A model generated the notes under the pieces. It made no database searches. It was not told the DNA's origin and saw only the letters and a list, made by a program, of their open reading frames with translations. A stretch of DNA of 64,000 nucleotides from Roseivirga ehrenbergii (GTDB taxonomy: Bacteria > Bacteroidota > Bacteroidia > Cytophagales > Cyclobacteriaceae): positions 18,680 to 82,679 of the forward strand of contig NZ_LQZQ01000005.1 of the NCBI RefSeq assembly GCF_001593005.1. Reading direction: 5' to 3'. Positions within the stretch are counted from its first letter, which is position 1, and every line of letters starts with the position of its first letter. Of the stretch, positions 54,076 to 62,488 are shown one piece after another. The translations under genes were made by a program, and so were the position numbers.

Positions 54076-55431
54076 ATGGAGAAGGAAGTGAAATCGTGGG
54101 AGCAACTGGCTGAATTAATTGCTTCTTCCGATCAAGAGGGTATTCATGATTACATGGATGAGAATAAGTCGGAAGACATTATTCATGCTTTTAGCCATTT
54201 AAACAGGGCCGAGCAGAATGATTTGCTTGGATTAATGAGTGCCGAAGATGGAGCAAGCTTACTGGAGCGAATTCCGCAATCCCAAGCCGTTCAACTGATC
54301 GAAGATGTAGAAACCGAAACAGCTGCTTCTATTCTAAATCAACTCTATTCTGATGAACAGGTGGATATTATTTCTGAACTGGATGACGATGATGCGCATG
54401 CCATTTTGGAGGAAATGTATCCGAAAGAAGCGGAGAACATTCGTAGGCTAATCCATTACGATTCGGACTGTGCCGGTGGGGTAATGATTACGGAATACTT
54501 GGCTTTTGAGTGTACTGAGACCGTAGGCGAAATCACCACCAAGCTCCGCGATAATTCTGAAGAATACGAAGATTACAACGTTCAGTACATTTATGTGGTT
54601 GATGATGGTGTCTTTGTTGGGGTGCTTCAAATGCGCGACTTATTGCTTTCAAAAGCCTCGGTTCCGCTTTCAAAAATTGTGATTAAAAATGCCCTTACAG
54701 TAAAGGATACAGATCACCTCACCGAGCTCATCAGCTTTTTTGATAAGTATGATTTTTATGGAGTGCCTGTAGTCAACGATGCCAACATACTTCTCGGTAT
54801 TGTGATGCGTAAACATGTAAGGGAGGCTGAAAACGACCGTTTTAATACGGAGTTACTAGAAACGCAAGGTATTGTGGGTGGGGAAGAACTGCGTACCATG
54901 CCCGTAATGCTGCGTTCGCGCAGAAGGCTTTCTTGGCTGAGCGTGAACATACTTTTGAATATAATTGCGGCCAGTGTAATTGCTTTTTACCAAGACACGC
55001 TGCAAGAAGTAATTGCTTTGGCTGTTTTCCTTCCAGTAATTTCAGACATGAGTGGCTGTTCTGGTAACCAAGCCGTGGCGGTAAGTTTAAGAGAGCTTTC
55101 GCTAGGGGTGGTAAAGCCTTATGAATTAATGCGAGTGCTTTGGCAAGAAGTCAAAGTGGGCTTGATCAACGGAGTAGTGCTTGGTGCATTGATTGGCTTG
55201 GCAGCTTTCTTTTGGCAGGGCAATGCCTATTTAGGCCTAGTAGTGGGGGGTGCTTTGGCCATTAACACCGTTGTTGCCGTTGCTATTGGAGGTACAATTC
55301 CATTGTTTTTAAAGAAAATGAAAGTGGATCCAGCTTTGGCTTCTGGCCCAATTTTAACCACAGTTACCGATATGCTCGGCTTCTTCTTGGCCCTAACTTT
55401 CGCTGGTTTGGCACTGGCGCATTTGGTTTGA
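54076..55431 (+). CDS. mgtE: Magnesium transporter MgtE
   Basis: A 451-residue Mg2+ channel. The cytoplasmic N domain (1-130: LNRAEQNDLLGLMSAEDGAS, DDDAHAILEEMYP) is followed by two CBS domains (about 130-255, including VGVLQMRDLLLSKASV and VVNDANILLGIVMRKHV) and five membrane helices. VFLPVISDMSGCSGNQAVAV and the last helix complete the pore. ATG at 54076, 15 nt after the previous stop. Confidence 0.95.
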   Translation: MEKEVKSWEQLAELIASSDQEGIHDYMDENKSEDIIHAFSHLNRAEQNDLLGLMSAEDGASLLERIPQSQAVQLIEDVETETAASILNQLYSDEQVDIISELDDDDAHAILEEMYPKEAENIRRLIHYDSDCAGGVMITEYLAFECTETVGEITTKLRDNSEEYEDYNVQYIYVVDDGVFVGVLQMRDLLLSKASVPLSKIVIKNALTVKDTDHLTELISFFDKYDFYGVPVVNDANILLGIVMRKHVREAENDRFNTELLETQGIVGGEELRTMPVMLRSRRRLSWLSVNILLNIIAASVIAFYQDTLQEVIALAVFLPVISDMSGCSGNQAVAVSLRELSLGVVKPYELMRVLWQEVKVGLINGVVLGALIGLAAFFWQGNAYLGLVVGGALAINTVVAVAIGGTIPLFLKKMKVDPALASGPILTTVTDMLGFFLALTFAGLALAHLV

Positions 55432-55746
55432 TAATTAGTATGATTTCTGGATAAAGAAAAGTTGTCTTTCTTCTCTGTAAGAGCCTATAAAGTTTATACA
55501 CTATCAATGAAAAAGTTTAGGCTATTTTATTTCTAGACTTTTCCTTAAAAACAACCATCCATTAATGGTATTGAATAGTAACCAGTTAGGGTTCATTTTA
55601 GTATTGATGAAACTAATCTAACGTACAATAAGGTGTTGATTAGTGATTTTTAGTTCATTCTGAACAACTTTTGCTAAAAGGTAAGCGTACGCATCTTTGT
55701 TTAGATGATTACAATATAAGGCTGTTATAAATAAATCACACACGCA
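55432..55746. other. AT-rich intergenic region without a recognisable feature
   Basis: The 315 nt between mgtE and the following gene are AT-rich. I found no tRNA or convincing hairpin and no frame with a recognisable product. A TTTCTTCT/AGAAAAG-like complementarity near 55457-55482 is too weak to call a terminator. Confidence 0.5.
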
Positions 55747-56739
55747 TTGTTATACACAAGAGAAGAACTAGATAAAGTAAGTGATCCAAAGAATACCGAA
55801 CCTGGGTCAACTCCTGAGATTCTATCGGAACTACTGCGTAAGCTGTATGCCGGTGAGAAAATGTTGTTATCTGAACAAATTGCAGTTTGTAACATCTTAC
55901 CTATTTTACATTCCTCAGAGGATGATTCTACTTTAAATCCATATGATTTTCCAGAACTTGACATTGCCCAATTTCTTAGAGTCCATTCTACTTATTTCCG
56001 AAATTTGAACGGTCACTACCCCGCTCATGATTGGAAAGGAGAAATTCCCAGAGAGCAGGTAATAAAAGATATTGCATTTCTCAACCGTCACTATGAAGAA
56101 TGGAAAGAACTCATTTCTAAAACAAATCATAAGAGCGAACTCTTAATAATGGCTTTATCAGAAACTAACAATCAGCTTAAGGATTTAATAAAGTATCAAA
56201 AAAGAGATTTTGTAGGAAGTAATTTGGCCGAATACCAGAAAAAGTCAACTACATTATTTGGAAAAAAAGCTTATTATCTTCTTCAAGAGTATTATGAATT
56301 CAAGGATAAAAACTTCATCGAGTTTGAAGTTAGCGGGGTCATAATTAGAATTGATGCATTCGGTTACTTTCATACTTTGACTAGACACTTTTCTGCTTTA
56401 ACACGAGACCATCTAGATGATAAAGACTTTCATATTGACAACGTAAATTACAGATATCTTCCTGATAATATTGAAACAATTTTGCTCGTGTATGACAAAC
56501 CAGAGAATAAATATTTGTTTGACAACAATCACCTTATGTTTTCTATTGGAGGGAAGCCTTATTCAATTCGGTTTAAAAAAATGAATCGTCCTAAGCGTGG
56601 AGGTGGAGAAATTGAATATTATAGATTTCAAACCTTCTACCCAGTAAGTGATCCAAATGAACTCAGAAAATTCAATTCTATAAAAAGACTTGACTTTCCT
56701 CCTTTTAAAACGGCATTTAATACGCGATCTGAAAGTTGA
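55747..56739 (+). CDS. Hypothetical protein of unrecognised family
   Basis: A 330-residue protein with no family I recognise. TTG start at 55747, with no ATG in the first 100 nt. It is hydrophilic, without signal peptide or membrane segments. The centre (about 185-285) is aromatic and basic (DAFGYFHTLTRHFSALTRD, DDKDFHIDNVNYRYLPDN). A beta-rich end has FSIGGKPYSIRFKKMNRP. Codon usage looks more AT-rich than in its neighbours, and 315 nt of empty sequence lies before it, which fits an acquired or lineage-specific gene. Confidence 0.7.
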   Translation: MLYTREELDKVSDPKNTEPGSTPEILSELLRKLYAGEKMLLSEQIAVCNILPILHSSEDDSTLNPYDFPELDIAQFLRVHSTYFRNLNGHYPAHDWKGEIPREQVIKDIAFLNRHYEEWKELISKTNHKSELLIMALSETNNQLKDLIKYQKRDFVGSNLAEYQKKSTTLFGKKAYYLLQEYYEFKDKNFIEFEVSGVIIRIDAFGYFHTLTRHFSALTRDHLDDKDFHIDNVNYRYLPDNIETILLVYDKPENKYLFDNNHLMFSIGGKPYSIRFKKMNRPKRGGGEIEYYRFQTFYPVSDPNELRKFNSIKRLDFPPFKTAFNTRSES

Positions 56740-56783
56740 GGAACTTTACGATTATTAAGTATTAATAAATTTATAACTAAATC

Positions 56784-57344
56784 ATGTCCCGTACACCATC
56801 AAACATGCTACAGCTAGGAACGCTAGCTCCTGATTTTAAATTGCTAGATACCGTTTCTGGTCAAATGCAGTCATTGGATGAATTGAAATCTGACAAAGCC
56901 ACGGTGATTATGTTTATCTGCAATCACTGCCCTTTTGTGAAGCATGTGGACGAAGGAATTGTAGCCTTAGCAAAAGATTATCAAGCAAAAGGCGTGTCTT
57001 TTATAGCCATCAGCTCAAACGATGTTGAAAACTACCCACAAGATTCGCCAGACTTAATGAAGGTGGAGGCCGAAAAAGTAGGCTATACTTTTCCTTATCT
57101 GCACGATGAAAGCCAGGAGGTTGCCAAAGCCTACCAAGCGGCTTGTACACCCGATTTCTATATTTTCGATAAAGGACTAAAATGTGTGTACCGTGGTCAA
57201 TTAGATGATTCCCGACCAGGAAATGACCAGCCAGTAACGGGCAAAGATTTACGTTCTGCCTTAGACTGCGTGCTCAATAATAAGGGAATTGATTTTGAAC
57301 AGCGACCAAGTTTGGGCTGCAATATCAAATGGAAAGAGGGCTAA
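56784..57344 (+). CDS. Thioredoxin-fold protein, AhpC/TSA-like
   Basis: A 186-residue cytosolic redox protein (no signal peptide). The active-site block is MFICNHCPFVKHVDEG with the CxxC cysteines (C-N-H-C). PDFKLLDTVSG and TPDFYIFDKGLKCVYRGQ are the flanking thioredoxin-fold strands; a C-terminal RPSLGCNIKWKEG adds a cysteine. The family is annotated as a thioredoxin-family or peroxiredoxin-like protein. It is convergent with the YpdA-type reductase, with which it may share the bacillithiol redox role (inferred). Confidence 0.83.
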   Translation: MSRTPSNMLQLGTLAPDFKLLDTVSGQMQSLDELKSDKATVIMFICNHCPFVKHVDEGIVALAKDYQAKGVSFIAISSNDVENYPQDSPDLMKVEAEKVGYTFPYLHDESQEVAKAYQAACTPDFYIFDKGLKCVYRGQLDDSRPGNDQPVTGKDLRSALDCVLNNKGIDFEQRPSLGCNIKWKEG

Positions 57345-57348
57345 CCTT

Positions 57349-57380
57349 AACTTTCCAAAAGTTTAAACTTTTGGAAAGTT
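57349..57380. terminator. 32-bp perfect palindrome, bidirectional terminator
   Basis: Arms AACTTTCCAAAAGTTT and AAACTTTTGGAAAGTT form a 32-nt perfect inverted repeat between convergent genes, 5 nt after one stop and 20 nt from the other. T-rich runs on both flanks fit termination in both directions. Confidence 0.7.
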
Positions 57381-57399
57381 TTCCTCTAGTCTGACTATC

Positions 57400-58395
57400 T
57401 CACTGCGACTTTAAAGATGGATTTTTAGCTTGAATAGCTTTAATAATCATTTCAGAATGCACCCTTGTATTCTCTATAAACAGCGTGCTTGTCTGCATTC
57501 CCGAATTGATTACTCCAGCTACATATACATTGGGCAAATTGGTTTCTAAAGTGTCCGCATGATGCACAGGTACTTTCAATTCATCTTCCGAAACATCAAT
57601 ACCCAGTGCTTCGAATAAAGTATAATTGGGTTTGTAGCCAGTCATAGCCAAAACGAAATCGTTCTCAATCGTTAATGGCCCGTCAGGTGTATTGATGTGT
57701 ACTTGGTTTTCTGTAATTTCAGTAACTGTGGAATTGAAATAGGCTTTGATTGCACCTTCTTTAATTCTGTTGATGATATTCGGGCGAATCCAGTACTTCA
57801 CTTTAGGGTAAATTTCTGGTTCACGAATCACCATCGTCACTTCCGCTCCTTTATAATAAGTTTCTAAAGCCACATCGCAAGCCGAGTTGGCCGAACCAAT
57901 TACCACTATTTTTTGATCTACGTAAGGATGAGGGTCATCATAAAAATGCTTCACCTTGGGTAAGCTTTCTCCCGGAATATTCAAGAGACGGGGTGTATCA
58001 TAAAAACCAGTGGCCACGATTACATAGTTGGCGGTGTAGGTGCCCTTGCTTGTTTTGATGTGATACACTTCGTTTTCAGAAGTCATACTATCTACCTTGG
58101 TGTAGGGTTTTATGTTCAACTTCCAGCTTTCCTGAACCCTTCTAAAATATTCTAAGGCTTCCCTTCTTGTAGGTTTATCGGTATGCGAAATAAAGGGTAC
58201 ACCACCAATTTCTAACAAATTGGAAGTGGAAAAGAAGGTCATATTGGTAGGGAAGTGATAGATGGAATTCACCAAAGTTCCCTTTTCTAATACCACGTAA
58301 TTTAAGTTGGCTTTTGTGGCTTCAATAGCGCAATTCAGTCCGATGGGCCCGCCTCCTATAATTACTAAATCAAAATGGTTTTGCATGGTATTCAA
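57400..58395 (-). CDS. YpdA-family bacillithiol disulfide reductase-like protein
   Basis: A 331-residue flavoprotein. The FAD-binding GxGxxG variant is LVIIGGGPIGLNCAIEA (about 10-26) and the NAD(P)H-binding site is VVIGSANSACDVALE. LAMTGYKPNYTLFEALG and NLPNVYVAGVIN form the end. YpdA/Bdr reductases regenerate bacillithiol in Bacteroidota and Firmicutes; no redox-active CxxC is seen, as in that family. ATG at 58395, with a second at 58386. Confidence 0.85.
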   Translation of the reverse strand: MNTMQNHFDLVIIGGGPIGLNCAIEATKANLNYVVLEKGTLVNSIYHFPTNMTFFSTSNLLEIGGVPFISHTDKPTRREALEYFRRVQESWKLNIKPYTKVDSMTSENEVYHIKTSKGTYTANYVIVATGFYDTPRLLNIPGESLPKVKHFYDDPHPYVDQKIVVIGSANSACDVALETYYKGAEVTMVIREPEIYPKVKYWIRPNIINRIKEGAIKAYFNSTVTEITENQVHINTPDGPLTIENDFVLAMTGYKPNYTLFEALGIDVSEDELKVPVHHADTLETNLPNVYVAGVINSGMQTSTLFIENTRVHSEMIIKAIQAKNPSLKSQ

Positions 58396-58455
58396 ACTGC
58401 TATTGGAATAAGATGGTTCATGGAATTCTGGGTTTATAAAACCAGATGGTAATTC

Positions 58456-58995
58456 CTATTGTAATGCAGTTTCTAATCTAGAAATGGAATCACAATAAGT
58501 TTTTATCTGATGATATCGATCCCAATGGGTGGAGTCTTTTTCAATTAATGATTCCGCGTCTAATATAGCTGATTTGCAATCTTTCAAATTAATATAGGAA
58601 TAGGCTCGCCATTCTAATGCTGATGGACTTCCATAAGGTGAGTCCCTTATCGCAGCGGAGAAAGACTCAATTGCATGCTTAAAGTTATCCATTGAGAATA
58701 ATAGCTTTCCTTTCTCTAACTGATAAACCGACTTGTGATCTGTATTTTTCTCAATAAGAATGTCTAGATACTTGATTCCTTCAGTTAAAGCCCCTGAGGC
58801 TTTAAGTGTTTCCAAAGTTTCCATGTAAGAATAGTGGTCCTGTAGTCGATCATTGGCTGAACTAGGAGAATTATTTCGTATATCATTGATTTCCTCTAGT
58901 AAATCAATAGGCTGATGGAGTTGTTTGTATACATAAGCACAACCGAAAATAGCAGCTAGCAATAGAACCCCAATAAATATACTTTCCTTTTTCAT
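58456..58995 (-). CDS. TPR-containing protein, probable lipoprotein
   Basis: A 179-residue exported protein. The N-terminus MKKESIFIGVLLLAAIFGC gives a signal with a lipobox-like IFGC (an imperfect match). Tetratricopeptide-type helix pairs follow (YLDILIEKNTDHKSVYQLEK, FKHAIESFSAAIRDSPYG, EWRAYSYINLKDCKSAILD). Such small TPR proteins mediate protein interactions. No partner is evident. 61 nt upstream of YpdA in the same orientation. Confidence 0.7.
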   Translation of the reverse strand: MKKESIFIGVLLLAAIFGCAYVYKQLHQPIDLLEEINDIRNNSPSSANDRLQDHYSYMETLETLKASGALTEGIKYLDILIEKNTDHKSVYQLEKGKLLFSMDNFKHAIESFSAAIRDSPYGSPSALEWRAYSYINLKDCKSAILDAESLIEKDSTHWDRYHQIKTYCDSISRLETALQ

Positions 58996-59056
58996 TACTC
59001 TAATTACTCACGACTAGTTCATTGTCTAGCTGTTACCAGACCACTATTGAAAAAAC

Positions 59057-59350
59057 TCAAACTTTTAATTTGGCTGGATTTTGACGGCTATCCCAAAAAA
59101 CCAATAGTTCTATTTCTTTCAGTTTAATCCTATAATACAAACTGATCTGTTTGGTGACAACGGCACGGTAGACTTCTTTCTTTTTGGAGTATAGATATTG
59201 TTTGGGATTACGTGATATAAAACTGATGACTTCATCTGTTCGGTTTAGAAAACTATTGATTTCCTTTGCGGTCCAGTTTTCTTCAAGATATCCAATCACC
59301 ATTGCATATGTTATTTCTGCTTCAGGTAACCATTTAACAGAATAATTCAC
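59057..59350 (-). CDS. ParE/RelE-superfamily toxin
   Basis: A 97-residue protein with the ParE/RelE fold: VKWLPEAEITYAMVIGYL, LNRTDEVISFISRNPKQY and KEVYRAVVTKQISLYYRIKL followed by IELLVFWDSRQNPAKLKV, the usual closing strand. Small toxins of this group block gyrase (ParE) or cut ribosome-bound mRNA (RelE); which one is not decidable here. It overlaps the antitoxin gene by 4 nt, typical of an antitoxin-toxin pair. Confidence 0.83.
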   Translation of the reverse strand: MNYSVKWLPEAEITYAMVIGYLEENWTAKEINSFLNRTDEVISFISRNPKQYLYSKKKEVYRAVVTKQISLYYRIKLKEIELLVFWDSRQNPAKLKV

Positions 59351-59580
59351 TTTTGATGTTTTGCTCTGATCTCGCTCATTACCTCGTAATGTGGCCTTCC
59401 TTTCCCTTGTTCTGATTGAGCAAGGGCGCGGTCAATTGATGCTTGTATATTAGGGTCTAAGTCATCCCACCAGTCTTGTTTCTTATCGGCATCGATCATT
59501 TCATTGACAAGCATTAAAAAACGTTCGTTTGCTTGATCAATATAATCATGTATCCTTTGTTTTATTTGTATGCTGTTCAT
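59347..59580 (-). CDS. Antitoxin of the ParE/RelE-type module
   Basis: A 77-residue, mainly helical, acidic protein upstream of the toxin gene. MNSIQIKQRIHDYIDQANERF is a dimerisation-type helix; a WWDDLDPNIQASIDRALAQ segment follows, typical of addiction-module antitoxins of this group. It lacks a recognisable DNA-binding motif, although an MNSIQIKQRI ribbon-helix-helix start is possible. Neutralises the toxin and may autoregulate. ATG at 59580. Confidence 0.8.
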   Translation of the reverse strand: MNSIQIKQRIHDYIDQANERFLMLVNEMIDADKKQDWWDDLDPNIQASIDRALAQSEQGKGRPHYEVMSEIRAKHQK

Positions 59581-59676
59581 CTTTTTCTCTTTTATTCAAG
59601 GTAACGAATTATCGTAAAATTTGATTTGCACCAAAGTTTGACAACTGTTCGGTGTGATCACAAGTTTATAAGCATT

Positions 59677-59997
59677 TTAATTCTTATGGTGAAAGTGGTC
59701 TTGAGGAATGTTTTTAAAATGGGTATATACCGTATTGATAAAGGTAAGGATGAGACCAACTCCAATAACGATATAGATGATGGTGAAGATTTTACCCCAA
59801 TCAGTTTGAGGTGAGAAGTCTCCGTAGCCTACGGTGGTTAAAGTGATGATTGAAAAATAGAGAGAGTCTAACCAAGTCCACTGTTCGAGGTAATGATAAG
59901 TAACGGTGCCGATTACCAGCACCGTTATAGTTGCAAAAAGCAAATTTCTGTAATGTTTGTCCCTTAGGAAAGAAAGTATGGTTCTAAGTATAATCAC
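59677..59997 (-). CDS. Two-helix potassium channel protein
   Basis: A 106-residue 2TM channel subunit. The first helix (about 17-35, LLFATITVLVIGTVTYHYL), a pore helix with the selectivity filter TVGYGDFSP and the second helix (about 71-92, IFTIIYIVIGVGLILTFINTV) follow the Kcs-like plan. No regulatory RCK domain is present; a tetramer would form a simple channel. It ends with a His-rich QDHFHHKN. Its ATG is 1 nt downstream of the M28 peptidase stop. Confidence 0.88.
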   Translation of the reverse strand: MIILRTILSFLRDKHYRNLLFATITVLVIGTVTYHYLEQWTWLDSLYFSIITLTTVGYGDFSPQTDWGKIFTIIYIVIGVGLILTFINTVYTHFKNIPQDHFHHKN

Positions 59998-59998
59998 C

Positions 59999-61237
59999 TT
60001 AGAATTTTATATCCACCGTTTTTAATTCTTCGCCTCTTTTAAACTCCACTTTGGTTTCATCGCCAAGTTGGAAGGCAGCAAGGGCTCTCATATAACTCAT
60101 CATATCTACAATGGTAGAGTCGCCAAGCTTCATCACAATATCTCCTTTTTGCATACCTGCTTTTTGTGCTGGTTTATCTTCAGACACACCATCTATTCTC
60201 ATGCCTTGGCCATCGTATAGGTAGTCCGGTACCACTCCAAGTGAAACCGTGAATCGTGGGCTATCGCCAGATTCATCTTTGGTTTTAGTAAAAGCGATTT
60301 TCTCTTCTTGGTCAAGCGATAATACTAATCGCTCAATAAGTCGAACTACTTTTACTATGCCATGGTAATTGATTTTATTAGCATCATCCGAAGGACGGTG
60401 ATAGTCTTCGTGTTGGCCTGTAAAGAAATGCAGTACGGGTAAATCCTGTAAATAGAACGAAGTGTGATCGGACGGTCCAATCCCAGATTCAGAAGTCACT
60501 AGCTTCAATGTGTCTGTGTTGGCCGCTTCGATTTTGTCCATCCATACAGGGCTAGTACCTACACCATTAATGGCCAAAGTTTTTTCCTCGTTCATTCTGC
60601 CTACCATGTCAATATTGATCATGTAATCCACGCTGCCTAAATCAATGGTAGAGTTTTTCGAGAAGTAATTTGAACCCCAGAGGCCGTTTTCTTCTCCAGA
60701 AAAAGCCATGAAAAGGTAATTTTTATCTTTCCCTTTATTCTTAAGAATCCTTGCTAATTGAATCATGGCTGCTGTACCGCTGGCGTTATCATCGGCTCCA
60801 TTATGAATGGCCTTATCACCTCGGTAAAGAGAACCTTCTTCTCCATATCCTAAATGGTCGAAATGTGCACCAATGACCACTGTGTTTTCAGCTCCGTTAT
60901 CAATGTATCCAACTACGTTTCTTCCAGTAATTCCGCCTTCTGCATCGCCAATTACGGCTTCTTCATGTGGGTTTGTGGCCTTTTTTACGTTGAATGGCTG
61001 CATATAACCATCTGTGCCTTTGGGCTCAAGTCCATACTTTTTAAAAGCTGCGGCTATGTATTCAGCTGCCAATTGCTCGCCTTCAGTTCCAATAGCCCGT
61101 CCTTCTAGTTTGTCATCGGCCAAATAGGCAATATCTTTTTCTATACTCGTGCGAATTTCTTTATCGGTAGTATAGCTAGTACAGCTACCTAGCCCAATAA
61201 TGCATATAATGCTTATGTAAAAGGTGATTTTTCTCAT
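59999..61237 (-). CDS. M28-family metallopeptidase lipoprotein with PDZ domain
   Basis: A 412-residue exported aminopeptidase-like protein. The lipobox is IGLGSC (signal residues 4-19). Zinc ligands are His and Asp in IGAHFDHLG, Asp in GADDNASGTAAM, Glu in AFSGEENGLWGS, Asp in INIDMVGR and His in GPSDHTSFYLQD. A PDZ domain (about 320-405, MRIDGVSEDKPAQKAGMQ) forms the C-terminus. Probably an outer-membrane-facing or periplasmic peptidase with peptide or protein targeting through PDZ. Confidence 0.9.
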   Translation of the reverse strand: MRKITFYISIICIIGLGSCTSYTTDKEIRTSIEKDIAYLADDKLEGRAIGTEGEQLAAEYIAAAFKKYGLEPKGTDGYMQPFNVKKATNPHEEAVIGDAEGGITGRNVVGYIDNGAENTVVIGAHFDHLGYGEEGSLYRGDKAIHNGADDNASGTAAMIQLARILKNKGKDKNYLFMAFSGEENGLWGSNYFSKNSTIDLGSVDYMINIDMVGRMNEEKTLAINGVGTSPVWMDKIEAANTDTLKLVTSESGIGPSDHTSFYLQDLPVLHFFTGQHEDYHRPSDDANKINYHGIVKVVRLIERLVLSLDQEEKIAFTKTKDESGDSPRFTVSLGVVPDYLYDGQGMRIDGVSEDKPAQKAGMQKGDIVMKLGDSTIVDMMSYMRALAAFQLGDETKVEFKRGEELKTVDIKF

Positions 61238-61270
61238 GTCGTAGAATTTAAGCTCAAAGATAATAATCCT

Positions 61271-61278
61271 TATCTTCG
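61271..61278 (+). promoter_or_regulatory. Possible -7 box for the TolB-like gene
   Basis: TATCTTCG matches TAnnTTTG in seven of eight positions, 23 nt before the ATG at 61302. A matching -33 element is not evident. Confidence 0.3.
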
Positions 61279-61301
61279 CAACTCTAATTTACGACATCAT
61301 A

Positions 61302-62408
61302 ATGAAGAATAAGTACTGTCTGTTATTAACACTAGTTATTGTATTTAGCTGTAATATACCGAAGCAGAAAACTACGGAAGTAGAGTCGCAAGAAAATTTA
61401 GATTCACTTCTTTTAAAACCAGAGGAAATGAAATTCCTTAAGAATATTAAGCAATTGACTTTTGGAGGAAATAATGCTGAGGCCTACTGGAGCTTTGATG
61501 ATAATTACTTAGTATTTCAGTCTGATTATGCCGAATGGGGTGCTAGTTGTGACCAAATGTTTATTACCGATTGGCGTAATGACGATTTAAAGAACAATAA
61601 ACCAGAAATGGTGAGCACTGGTATGGGAAGAACAACATGTGCTTATTTTCTACCAGATAATACCTTCGTTTATGGTTCTACTCATTTGGGAGACGAGAAT
61701 TGTCCTCCTGTTCCTGGGCCTCGCGAGGACGGTAAATACATATGGCCGATTTATCCTGACTACGATATTTTCACGGCCAATATGGATGGAGAAATCATTG
61801 CTCAGCTTACTGATAACCCTGGCTACGATGCTGAGGCTACAGTATCACCAAAAGGAGATAGAATCGTTTTTACTTCTATGAGAACTGGCGATTTAGAGCT
61901 CTTCACCATGAATATTGATGGCTCTGATGTAAAGCAAATTACCAATGAGTTGGGTTATGACGGTGGTGCTTTTTTCTCTCCTGATGGCGAGAAATTGATT
62001 TTCAGATCTTCTAGACCTAAAACAGAAGAAGACATTAAGGTTTATCAGGACTTACTAAAAGAAGGTTTGGTAATGCCTACCAACATGGAACTTTACATTT
62101 GTAATGCAGATGGTTCTGACCTTAGGAAACTTACAGATTTGGGGCAAGCCAACTGGGCGCCTTTCTTCCATCCTTCAGGTGAAAAAATCATTTTTGCTTC
62201 AAACCATACCGCTACGCGTGGCTTCCCATTCAACTTATACATGATCAATATTGATGGAACTGGCTTAACGCGAATTACACAAGACGATACTTTCGATGCC
62301 TTCCCTGTGTTCTCGAATGACGGAAAATATTTGGTGTTCTCTTCCAACAGAAATAACGGAGGAACAAGAGATACCAATCTCTTCGTAGCCGAATGGATTG
62401 GGGGGTGA
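61302..62408 (+). CDS. TolB-like beta-propeller lipoprotein
   Basis: A 368-residue lipoprotein: signal and lipobox in LTLVIVFSC. The rest is PD40/WD40-like propeller repeats: QLTDNPGYDAEATVSPKGDR, MNIDGSDVKQITNELGYDGG, ADGSDLRKLTDLGQANWAPF and TGLTRITQDDTFDAFPVFSN. These bind peptides or act as a scaffold as in TolB, or are carried by peptidases. It is divergent from the M28 peptidase (64 nt apart), suggesting co-regulation. Confidence 0.85.
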   Translation: MKNKYCLLLTLVIVFSCNIPKQKTTEVESQENLDSLLLKPEEMKFLKNIKQLTFGGNNAEAYWSFDDNYLVFQSDYAEWGASCDQMFITDWRNDDLKNNKPEMVSTGMGRTTCAYFLPDNTFVYGSTHLGDENCPPVPGPREDGKYIWPIYPDYDIFTANMDGEIIAQLTDNPGYDAEATVSPKGDRIVFTSMRTGDLELFTMNIDGSDVKQITNELGYDGGAFFSPDGEKLIFRSSRPKTEEDIKVYQDLLKEGLVMPTNMELYICNADGSDLRKLTDLGQANWAPFFHPSGEKIIFASNHTATRGFPFNLYMINIDGTGLTRITQDDTFDAFPVFSNDGKYLVFSSNRNNGGTRDTNLFVAEWIGG

Positions 62409-62436
62409 TTAAGGAATTAAAGAACTTTAAAAACAG

Positions 62437-62467
62437 AAAAGGTAGAGTTTGCGCTCTACCTTTTTTT
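62437..62467. terminator. Bidirectional intrinsic terminator
   Basis: GGTAGAG (62441-62447), loop TTTGCG, CTCTACC (62454-62460), with TTTTTTT after it and AAAA before it. Lies between the convergent TolB-like and hldD genes. Confidence 0.85.
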
Positions 62468-62488
62468 GTGTCTATAATTTACCAACGA

